From the NCBI GenBank assembly GCA_903878125.1, contig CAIRGS010000071.1, positions 1 through 46,135 on the forward strand: a stretch of 46,135 nucleotides of DNA, written 5' to 3'. Below the pieces are notes generated by a model. The model was not told where the DNA came from. It searched no databases and worked only from the letters and a program-made list of their open reading frames with translations. Both the position numbers and the translations under genes were made by a program. Source of the stretch: an uncultured Nitrosomonadales bacterium. GTDB taxonomy: Bacteria > Pseudomonadota > Gammaproteobacteria > Burkholderiales > Gallionellaceae. The first letter of the stretch is position 1, and every line of letters starts with the position of its first letter. Positions 1-7,937 of the stretch are shown here, in pieces.

Positions 1-27
1 ATTGCATGGATAAGACTTGGTGGCTCT

Positions 28-180
28 AGGGCACCTCTAAAAATCCAATCTTCGTCACAATACGGCGTTACTCGAAAAAAATTATCGCTTACATATAAGC
101 TATATGCCGCGCTCAAATTTTTTACTCGTGCCTTGCCTTGCCTTGCCTTGCTTTGAAACTTTAATTTTTAGAGGCGCCCT
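28..180. repeat. MITE-like element with terminal inverted repeats AGGGCaCCTCTAAAAAT / ATTTTTAGAGGCGCCCT
   Basis: Near-perfect inverted ends (about 17 bp, one mismatch) at 28-44 and 164-180. Internal CATATAAGCTATATG hairpin and a (CCTTG)4 microsatellite at 131-150. Related single motifs occur at about 2408-2425 and 13824-13840. Confidence 0.6.
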
Positions 181-303
181 CTACAACCAGACTCCGTTTC
201 AATACAGTTCGGCTGATATCTATGTAGTAGCTACCTGCTTAAATTCAATCAAGTATTGTATTTTTTCATGCATAAAATTTTGAATGTATAGAGATGCCCA
301 AAT

Positions 304-1095
304 ATGGATATTGAACAGGCGCTAGAAATTGTTAGTCAGACTCACCCAGGTGTTGTGCGATCGCATAATGAAGATAGCATGGCTTATGACGCTTCGTGTG
401 GGTTAGTGGTGCTGGCCGATGGTATGGGAGGGCACAATGCTGGTGAAATTGCAAGCGGCATTACAGTTTCCCTGATTGCTGCCGATATGAAGCATAGCTT
501 GGAGAGCATGCGCCCTGAAGACCGGGGTGATGGTGGTGAAGATGTCGGAGTGATACTGTTACGCGAAAACGTGCAGAAAGCCAATGCCACTGTTTACTAT
601 AAGTCGCAGAGCCAGTCGCAATATGCTGGAATGGGTACCACGGTGGTTGCAGGGCTATTTTACGATAATCATTTAGGGGTCGCCCACGTTGGCGATTCGA
701 GGATGTACCGACTGCGTGGTGAAATATTTGAGCCAATCACTCGTGATCATTCACTGTTGCAGGAGCAAATCGATAGAGGCATGCTAAGTCAGAAAGACGC
801 GCGACTATCCAAGATCAAAAATCTGATTACGCGCGCGGTTGGGGTTGATCCATCGGTTGAGGTGGAGATTCAACGTCATGCGGTGCAAGTGGGCGATATT
901 TATCTACTATGCTCTGACGGTTTGAACGATATGGTTGAAGATGATGAGATCGGTAGCACGCTGCAAATGCTACGTGCAAATCTACAATTGGTGGCAAGAC
1001 GATTGATTGAAATGGCAAACGATAATGGCGGGCGTGATAATGTATCCGTGATACTTATCAAAATTATCGGTGAGTTTGCCGTGCCGCAGGGTTAG
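304..1095 (+). CDS. PP2C-family serine/threonine protein phosphatase
   Basis: PP2C motifs: SHNEDS, VLADGMGGHNAGE, GMGTTVV, HVGDSRMYRL, ITRDHS, LLCSDGLNDMV, GGRDNVSVI. Confidence 0.93.
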   Translation: MDIEQALEIVSQTHPGVVRSHNEDSMAYDASCGLVVLADGMGGHNAGEIASGITVSLIAADMKHSLESMRPEDRGDGGEDVGVILLRENVQKANATVYYKSQSQSQYAGMGTTVVAGLFYDNHLGVAHVGDSRMYRLRGEIFEPITRDHSLLQEQIDRGMLSQKDARLSKIKNLITRAVGVDPSVEVEIQRHAVQVGDIYLLCSDGLNDMVEDDEIGSTLQMLRANLQLVARRLIEMANDNGGRDNVSVILIKIIGEFAVPQG

Positions 1096-1145
1096 CTCGC
1101 AAAAATGCTGTTCTGGTTCAAGAATTAAATACGGGGATTGATGAT

Positions 1146-2012
1146 ATGGCGGCGAAACTGATACTCAGCATGAATGGTGTGGTGGTACAGGAACATGTTC
1201 TGGACAAGGAGCACATGACGATAGGTCGCAAGCCGCACAATGATATCGTTATTGATAATCTTGCTGTCAGTGGTGAGCACGCTGCGATAGTGACCATATT
1301 TAATGATTCCTTTCTGGAAGATTTGAATAGCACTAATGGAACCTTGGTAAATGGTGCACCAATCAAGAATCATTTTTTACAAAATAGTGATGTCATTGAA
1401 ATTGGAAAATATAAACTCAAGTATTTGAACGATCAGAAAATTCAGTCTGCTGTGGCTGATTTTGAGAAAACAATGGTATTTCGTGAGTCTTCTCGTATCG
1501 CAGCCGCCACCCCAGTAACAGCTGATTCGAGTGAAACGACATTGAAGTTAAATCCTGCGGAACTGCAACAATTAACACTTGCCGAGAAAGTGCCTGAATT
1601 GCAAACTGGGGCTGTCACATCATCACAGCCTGCTCTTGTAATCCCGGCCAAGAAAGTGGTTGCTGAAAGTGCGGCAGCATCCGATGGGGAAACTGTATCG
1701 CAGACTGTTCATGCAACCTCCGCCGAGAAAGTGGCTGACCCGCTGCAAGTAATGGGGGTAATACAGATATTTACCGGGCCTAATGCTGGAAAAGAGCTTG
1801 AGCTAGTGAAGAATCTGACTACCGTAGGAAAATCCGGCGTGCAAGTTGTAGTGTTTACGCGTCGTCCGCGCGGATATTTCATCACCTATGTGGAAGGGGA
1901 AAGTTACCCAAATCTTAATGGTAAGCCGATGGACGATCAGCCGTGTCAGCTTAAAGAGCACGATATTATTGAGTTGGCTGGGATTAAAATGGAGTTTTAT
2001 TTAAAAAGTTAA
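1146..2012 (+). CDS. FHA domain protein (N-terminal FHA plus a second FHA-like C-terminal region)
   Basis: MTIGRKPHNDIVIDNLAVSGEHAAI...NSTNGTLVNG is a canonical FHA signature. The C-terminal GKELELVKNLTTVGKSG... region resembles a second, divergent FHA fold. Confidence 0.88.
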   Translation: MAAKLILSMNGVVVQEHVLDKEHMTIGRKPHNDIVIDNLAVSGEHAAIVTIFNDSFLEDLNSTNGTLVNGAPIKNHFLQNSDVIEIGKYKLKYLNDQKIQSAVADFEKTMVFRESSRIAAATPVTADSSETTLKLNPAELQQLTLAEKVPELQTGAVTSSQPALVIPAKKVVAESAAASDGETVSQTVHATSAEKVADPLQVMGVIQIFTGPNAGKELELVKNLTTVGKSGVQVVVFTRRPRGYFITYVEGESYPNLNGKPMDDQPCQLKEHDIIELAGIKMEFYLKS

Positions 2013-2096
2013 GAGCCTGTTTCAGTGTGAGCTTGATGCGGCACAAGCCGCAGGTGTCAGATGAATAACTAGAAATGGTCAGCTTAAAATCCGTTT

Positions 2097-2209
2097 ATCC
2101 TTCGACAAGCTCAGTTTCTTCTCAGGATCGGCGAATTTCTTCTCAGGGCGAGCGAATTTACTTCTGCTGTGGCGGTTAAGTTGATTACACGCTTTATTCC
2201 ACATAGAGT
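2097..2209. repeat. Degenerate REP-like repeat (ATCCTTCGACAAGCTCAG...) plus about 60 bp downstream tail
   Basis: REP core at 2097-2114; tail GAATTTACTTCTGCTGTGGCGGTTAAGTTGATTACACGCTTTATTCCACATAGAG resembles the tail at 10031-10088. Confidence 0.6.
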
Positions 2210-2632
2210 CGTATTTATCTTCCAGGCTGCTTGTGGGAGAACTGCTCAAATTCAAGTGGAATAAGGCCCGGAAATTTACATCACCCACTAACCGGCAGAG
2301 GTAGATATGACCATGCAGGAAATCAGCGAATGCCTACATGGTTTCACACCGGCGATGTTGCAGAACGCCCAAGTGTTCAACTTCTATCGCTGCAGGAACA
2401 ATAAATAAAGGGCGCCTCTAAAGTTGCACAGTTTTCCATCCGGAATGTCGCAATGGTGAGGCTGGATGCGTTATATTTTTGCCGTTCGGTATTTTATTTT
2501 GTGGGGTGTCAGTAATTACACGGCATCTCAAATATGAGCGACATAACCCGTCCTTGTTTCAAAACCGTATAGAGAATTACTGCTAAATACTGCTATATTA
2601 GAAAGCCAGCAACAAAGTTACGCAATCTCACC

Positions 2633-5101
2633 ATGCGGAATGCCATGTTGGGAGTTATCAGGGAGAAGTGGATGGATGATGCAATAACAGTACGGCCAGA
2701 ACGACGGGCCAGTGTTAGCCAGATTGAGGCGCAGCTTGCGTTCAGGAAGAATCTTGCTCATGTCATAAGCAGTATTCATGATCATATTATAAGCAAGGTT
2801 GATGTTACATACAATTTAGACGAAATTATGCTGGACGTGGGCAAGGATGTCTGCTCGATATTCAATGCTGATCGCTTCACCGTTTATTCACTGGATAAAG
2901 ACGAAGCTACGCTGGTTTCAAAAATAAGAACCGGGACAAGCTTAGTCAAGGATCTCAAGTTACGCATTACTGAGCAGAGTCTTGCCGGGTATGTGGCGAC
3001 CCATAAAAAAATACTTAATATCAGGGACGTATACGATGAGAACGAGCTAGCTTCGCATAGTGCCAACCTACGTTTTTTGCAAGACGTGGATCAGCGCACG
3101 GGCTATCGTACCAAGCAAGCCCTTGTGGTGCCCATACTTGATCCAGAAAGTCAGGGTTTAGTAGGTGTCATTCAGGTTCTAAATAATAAGGCTGACCAAC
3201 CTTTCTCGGAGATGATGGTTGATGGGGTATTGGAGCTGGCGCAGAGCTTGGCAGTGGCGCTGCGACAAAGCCAGCAGCAACCTGCTGTTAAAACCAAGTA
3301 CGATCATTTAGTGTATGAGGCGGTATTATCTGCCGACGAATTGGATCTGGCTATATCCACAGCACGACGCAAAAATGCTGACCTTGAGGATGTGTTGCTC
3401 GACGAATTTCAGGTTAAACCGGACGCGCTTGGTAAAGCGCTTGCTCTCTTCTTTGGTGTGCCCTATGAACCTTTCAAGGCTGATCGCATCAAGCCTACCG
3501 ATTTACTTAAAAATCTGAAACGGGAATATTTAGAAAGCAGTCAGTGGGTTCCGATAGATGAAAGCAAGGAAAGCTTGGTGATACTTACCACTGATCCAGA
3601 GTGGATACAAACTTCACGCGTTGTAAATAACGTATTTCCGAGGAGCCGACTGGTTTACAGGGTTTGTTCGCAGCGCGAATTCAATGCAACCCTCAGCTTG
3701 TTCTTTGGCGGAGGTGGAGCCAGTGGCATGACCGGTGGCTCGGAAATGGACGGCGCCTCAATGGACGAGATGCTTACCGCCATGAGAAGAGATGAAGAAG
3801 AGTTCGATGAAACTGTCCTGGAGGATGTAAGTGCGGCGGCAGACAATGAGCTAGTCAAGCTGGTTAACAAGATCATCATGGACGCCTACAAGATGGGCGC
3901 GTCCGACATTCATGTGGAACCTGCACCGGGCAAGGGCAAGACCTTGATTCGTTTGCGCAGGGATGGTTCGCTGGAACCTTATATCGAAGTGCCATCGTCT
4001 TTCCGCAATGCGCTTATTACTCGTATAAAAATCATGTGCGACTTGGATATTTCGGAGAAGCGCAAACCGCAGGATGGCAAGATCAAGTTCAATAAATATG
4101 CGCCTCTGGATATTGAGCTGCGTGTTGCCACCATTCCCTCTCAGGGCGGTGTGGAAGACATCGTGATGCGTATTTTGGGCACCGGTGAGCCGATAAAACT
4201 TAATGAGTTGGGTTTGTCAGTACGAAACATGGAAACGCTGAAAGAGGTAGTCAGCAAGCCTTATGGCCTGTTTTTTGTATGTGGTCCGACGGGATCCGGT
4301 AAAACTACCACTTTGCATTCCGTGCTCAGCTATATTAACAAGCCTGAGACCAAAATCTGGACGGTAGAAGACCCGGTAGAAATTACACAAAAGGGTCTGC
4401 GCCAAGTGCAGATCAACAAGAAGGCCGGTCTGGATTTTGCCACCATCATGAGGTCCTTCCTGCGCGCCGACCCGGACGTGATCATGGTGGGTGAAATGCG
4501 CGACAAGGAAACAGTTTCTATTGGCATAGAAGCCTCGCTTACCGGCCATTTGGTGCTCGCTACCCTGCACACCAACAGCGCGCCGGAATCCGTCATACGG
4601 TTATTGGATATGGGCATGGATCCATTTAATTTTTCCGATGCCCTGTTAGGCGTCCTGGCGCAACGTTTAGCCAGACGTTTATGCAAGAAGTGTAAAAAAC
4701 CACATGCCGCCACACAAAATGAGCTCAAATCATTGCTTGCCGAATACTCGATAGAACTTATGCACTGCGAGCTCTGGAAACAGGATGCCAATACTGCTTA
4801 CAAAGCACTGTACGCAGAATGGGTCAAGCTGTTCGCTGATGAAATGGGGAAATTTACGCTATATGAACCGGTTGGATGTGCCGATTGCTCCGGCACAGGC
4901 TATCACGGACGGGTGGGTTTGCACGAGTTAATGGTGGGCACCGACTTGATAAAAAAGAATATTCAAGAGCACGCCCACGTCTCGGAAATATTGGCTAACG
5001 CACTCAACGAAGGCATGCGCACCCTGAGGCAAGATGGCATTGAAAAGGTTTTATCCGGCATCACCGACATGCATCAGGTACGTGCCGTCTGCATGAAGTA
5101 A
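2633..5101 (+). CDS. GspE/PilB-type secretion/pilus ATPase with N-terminal GAF domain
   Basis: GAF-like N-terminus, then a T2SSE N-domain, Walker A GPTGSGKTT, Walker B/Asp box RADPDVIMVGEMRD, TLHTNSA, and a CxxC...CxxC zinc motif (CKKC / CADC). Confidence 0.92.
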   Translation: MRNAMLGVIREKWMDDAITVRPERRASVSQIEAQLAFRKNLAHVISSIHDHIISKVDVTYNLDEIMLDVGKDVCSIFNADRFTVYSLDKDEATLVSKIRTGTSLVKDLKLRITEQSLAGYVATHKKILNIRDVYDENELASHSANLRFLQDVDQRTGYRTKQALVVPILDPESQGLVGVIQVLNNKADQPFSEMMVDGVLELAQSLAVALRQSQQQPAVKTKYDHLVYEAVLSADELDLAISTARRKNADLEDVLLDEFQVKPDALGKALALFFGVPYEPFKADRIKPTDLLKNLKREYLESSQWVPIDESKESLVILTTDPEWIQTSRVVNNVFPRSRLVYRVCSQREFNATLSLFFGGGGASGMTGGSEMDGASMDEMLTAMRRDEEEFDETVLEDVSAAADNELVKLVNKIIMDAYKMGASDIHVEPAPGKGKTLIRLRRDGSLEPYIEVPSSFRNALITRIKIMCDLDISEKRKPQDGKIKFNKYAPLDIELRVATIPSQGGVEDIVMRILGTGEPIKLNELGLSVRNMETLKEVVSKPYGLFFVCGPTGSGKTTTLHSVLSYINKPETKIWTVEDPVEITQKGLRQVQINKKAGLDFATIMRSFLRADPDVIMVGEMRDKETVSIGIEASLTGHLVLATLHTNSAPESVIRLLDMGMDPFNFSDALLGVLAQRLARRLCKKCKKPHAATQNELKSLLAEYSIELMHCELWKQDANTAYKALYAEWVKLFADEMGKFTLYEPVGCADCSGTGYHGRVGLHELMVGTDLIKKNIQEHAHVSEILANALNEGMRTLRQDGIEKVLSGITDMHQVRAVCMK

Positions 5102-5158
5102 CCACGGCACACGCAGAAGAAATAAATCCGGTCGTTCTGAGAAAATACTGTTCGCTTA

Positions 5159-5325
5159 ACCGTTCGTGGTGAGCTGGTCGAACCACCAGCCGCTCACCCA
5201 GAGCCCTTCGACAATGCCTTCAGTCCTGAGCAAAGTCGAAGGGTCAGGGCGAACGGAATTTCTTTAACCAACAGTCTGTCCTGAGCCTCCTTGTCGTCCT
5301 GAGCTTGTCGAAGGATGAGCGAACC
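5159..5325. repeat. Cluster of REP-like repeats in both orientations
   Basis: CCGTTCGTGGTGAGCTGGTCGAACCAC; CCCTTCGAC...GTCGAAGGG hairpin (5204-5243); GTCGTCCTGAGCTTGTCGAAGGATGAGCG (about 5293-5321). Confidence 0.7.
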
Positions 5326-5506
5326 CCCCTGTCTGGGCCAACGTGCTGTAGTTCTCCGGCGCGGTAGCATTTGGAGGGTAGAGTGACGAAAACCGTCACT
5401 TACCTGACGTAAATCTGCTTTCCCCTCAATGATGAGTATCAAAATAACTTCTGAGACTGCTCCGCAAACCCAATCCGGACGCGGATAGTTGTAAGTGAGG
5501 ATGGGC

Positions 5507-5521
5507 TGGCATGAATCCTGC
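5507..5521 (+). promoter_or_regulatory. Candidate sigma54 (-24/-12) promoter of the pilin gene
   Basis: TGGCATGAATCCTGC against consensus TGGCACGN4TTGC: correct GG-GC spacing, two mismatches, 60 bp upstream of the pilA ATG. Confidence 0.6.
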
Positions 5522-5580
5522 TTTTGATTAAAGCACACACCCCGTGTATTGTACGTTCAACTCTTGAAGGAGTGGCAATA

Positions 5581-6030
5581 ATGAAAAAAATGCAAAAAGG
5601 TTTTACCCTGATCGAATTGATGATCGTGGTCGCGATTATCGGCATTCTGGCTGCAGTCGCGATTCCTGCATATCAGGACTATGTAGTTAAGGCCAAGCTT
5701 GCAAAAGTTGCGACTGCTGTGGATCCGGTTAAGATGGCAGTTGCTGTTTTTATCCAGGACAATGGTTCTGCTGCGGGCCTTACTGCTAATAACTGGGCTT
5801 CCTTGGGGCTTAGCACCGCTCCAACAGCAACCACAGAGGTTGCAAGTTATACTGTGGCGGCTACAACTGGCGCTATCGAGGCTACTCTTTGCGCTGCTTG
5901 CATTAAGACTGGAATCGATGGCAAGAAAATCACCTGGACACCAACAGCGGGATCCACGGCTATAACTTGGGCAGTAACCTCGGATAGTACAGACACAGTT
6001 GTGGTGAGCACCATTCCTAAGTGGCAGTAG
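5581..6030 (+). CDS. pilA: Type IV major pilin-like protein (PilA)
   Basis: Prepilin leader MKKMQKG^[27 protein letters not shown]. The start at 5581, preceded by a GGAG Shine-Dalgarno, is preferred over the track start at 5524. Confidence 0.92.
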   Translation: MKKMQKGFTLIELMIVVAIIGILAAVAIPAYQDYVVKAKLAKVATAVDPVKMAVAVFIQDNGSAAGLTANNWASLGLSTAPTATTEVASYTVAATTGAIEATLCAACIKTGIDGKKITWTPTAGSTAITWAVTSDSTDTVVVSTIPKWQ

Positions 6031-6039
6031 CATGAATTA

Positions 6040-6074
6040 AAAATATTTTCTCTTTTTTTCCAAGAAAATATTTT
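6040..6074. other. 12 bp perfect inverted repeat (AAAATATTTTCT / AGAAAATATTTT) in the pilA 3' UTR
   Basis: Read directly: AAAATATTTTCT ctttttttcca AGAAAATATTTT. Confidence 0.7.
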
Positions 6075-6100
6075 AAATTGGAGAATTGATGATTTTCTGA

Positions 6101-6137
6101 AAACCCGCATTCTGTAATGGATTGCGGGTTTTTTTTG
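6101..6137 (+). terminator. Rho-independent terminator downstream of pilA
   Basis: AAACCCGCA...TGCGGGTTT stem followed by a T run. Confidence 0.85.
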
Positions 6138-6166
6138 TAAAGAGCCGATGTTATATGGTATGAGTA

Positions 6167-7825
6167 ATGAATTTTTTTTCTAAATTTATCTATCCGCTTG
6201 ACCAAATCAAAGCGCTGGTTTTGGTGCTGATGGTTACTGCGGTGTATGTCCCATTTTTGAATAACCCCCTGATATTCGATGACGTTCCATTTTTTAACGC
6301 AGCGATAGATCATTACGCCAATACCCTGTTTCGTTTGGATTTGCGCTGGTTTCCCTATACGACGTTTGGTGTTACTTGGGTGTTTTTCGGTGAGGATCCG
6401 CCTGTTTTTCGCATACAGAATTTATTGCTGCATGCTGTCAATGTGCTGTTGCTATTGCTGGTATTGCGCTTGTGGATCAAGCTATTTATCAATGATGTGA
6501 GCAAAGAAAATATCGCGAATTGGGGCGCGTGGTTGGGAGCACTGATATTCGCATGCCATCCCCTTGCGGTTTATGGCGTAGGCTATTTGATACAACGCAG
6601 CATCTTAATGGCGACAATGTTCACATTGGTAATGCAATTAGCCTACCTGCGTGGCCTGCTTGATGGCGACAAACGCTATATGGTGCTAGCAGTCGTGGCG
6701 TATTTCCTAGCGCTATTCAGCAAGGAACATAGCTTGATGGCTCCCGCCATATTGCTACCTTTGACATTGGCGATTCGTGCCCAGAATAAACTTTCGTCCG
6801 GCGCTTTGCGTGCGACTTGGCTAGGATTCGCAGTTGTTGGGCTGTTCGTGGTGCTGCGCATAAAGGGCATATTTGGTGTGCCTTATGAGATGGATGCGGC
6901 GGCATTGTTTGGGGAACAAGCACTGCTTCAGGGAACGGCAGCGCTGCACTTGCTGAGTGTGTTGACGCAGGCGGGGCTTTTTTTCAAATACTGTTTGTTG
7001 ATGCTAGTGCCCAACCCGGCGTGGATGTCGCTTGATATGCGCGAGACATTTATCCTCACCTGGAAAGACTGGACAAGCTGGATCGGCTTGGTTGCTTTTG
7101 TTGCTTATGGCACATTTGCGCTGGTTTCTTTGTTGCGCGGTGGACGTATTGCCTTGATGGGGTTGGCATTGCTGTATCCGTGGTGTTACTTCATGGCGGA
7201 ATTTTCAAGCATACGCATTCAGGAAATTTTTGTGCTGTATCGCAGTTATTTATGGTTGCCTGGCTATATGTTGTTATTGCCTTTACTGCTGAGCTCACTT
7301 CCCAATCGAAAAATCATGTTGGTTGGTGCATTAGCGGTTTTGATATTAGTGCCGCTGGCATGGAATAGATTGTGGGTGTTTGCGGATCAATACCGCTTGT
7401 GGGATGACGCGGTGCGCTTGCTGCATGGCGAAAATCGCCTCGGCGCTCATCGTACCTATTTCGTTCGCGCACAAGCTTCGGCTACGGCTAAAAATTGGGA
7501 TGCGGCCATTGCGGACTATCAAAAATCGCTGGCAATTAATTCAACCTATCCTGAGGTGAATGTTGCGTTGGCTTCTGTATATGTAAATTTAAAACGGTAT
7601 CCGGAAGCGCTTGCAGAATTTGATAAAGTGATTGCTGGCAACCCGAAAAATGCCAGTGCCTATTATGGGAAAAGCGTCGTATTGAAAAATTTACATGACA
7701 TGGCCGGGTCGATGCAACAAATGGAAAAAAGCTGTCAGTTTGGACAAAAAGAAGCTTGTATCATCGTGGCACTGAATCGGCAAAACAAGTTGAGCCAGCA
7801 GCAACCCAAGGTTGTCTCACCATAA
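6167..7825 (+). CDS. Multi-pass membrane protein, GT-C/TMTC-like glycosyltransferase with C-terminal TPR repeats
   Basis: N-terminal hydrophobic segments with an early LIFDDVPFF acidic motif typical of GT-C proteins; C-terminal TPR-like repeats (WDAAIADYQKSLAINSTYPEV..., YPEALAEFDKVIAGNPKNASAYYGKS). Confidence 0.7.
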   Translation: MNFFSKFIYPLDQIKALVLVLMVTAVYVPFLNNPLIFDDVPFFNAAIDHYANTLFRLDLRWFPYTTFGVTWVFFGEDPPVFRIQNLLLHAVNVLLLLLVLRLWIKLFINDVSKENIANWGAWLGALIFACHPLAVYGVGYLIQRSILMATMFTLVMQLAYLRGLLDGDKRYMVLAVVAYFLALFSKEHSLMAPAILLPLTLAIRAQNKLSSGALRATWLGFAVVGLFVVLRIKGIFGVPYEMDAAALFGEQALLQGTAALHLLSVLTQAGLFFKYCLLMLVPNPAWMSLDMRETFILTWKDWTSWIGLVAFVAYGTFALVSLLRGGRIALMGLALLYPWCYFMAEFSSIRIQEIFVLYRSYLWLPGYMLLLPLLLSSLPNRKIMLVGALAVLILVPLAWNRLWVFADQYRLWDDAVRLLHGENRLGAHRTYFVRAQASATAKNWDAAIADYQKSLAINSTYPEVNVALASVYVNLKRYPEALAEFDKVIAGNPKNASAYYGKSVVLKNLHDMAGSMQQMEKSCQFGQKEACIIVALNRQNKLSQQQPKVVSP

Positions 7826-7937
7826 GCAATGGCGTCATGAAATTTTATGTGGAAATTGCATTAGAGCCAAATAATTTGAGCTCTATTATGCTAAATGGAA
7901 TTTTTCTGACCGAGTGGATGTTAATAGGCATAGCGCA

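Noticed and set aside
2307-2408. 34-codon ORF MTMQEISECLHGFTPAMLQNAQVFNFYRCRNNK*
   Set aside because: Short, no recognised family, inside a decayed repeat-rich intergenic region; insufficient support.
4330-4791. 153-aa and 117-aa minus-strand ORFs
   Set aside because: Antisense to the conserved GspE-type ATPase domain; no family.
5524-5580. Upstream start of the pilin ORF
   Set aside because: The start at 5581 has a Shine-Dalgarno and gives a canonical short prepilin leader; the upstream region contains the putative promoter.
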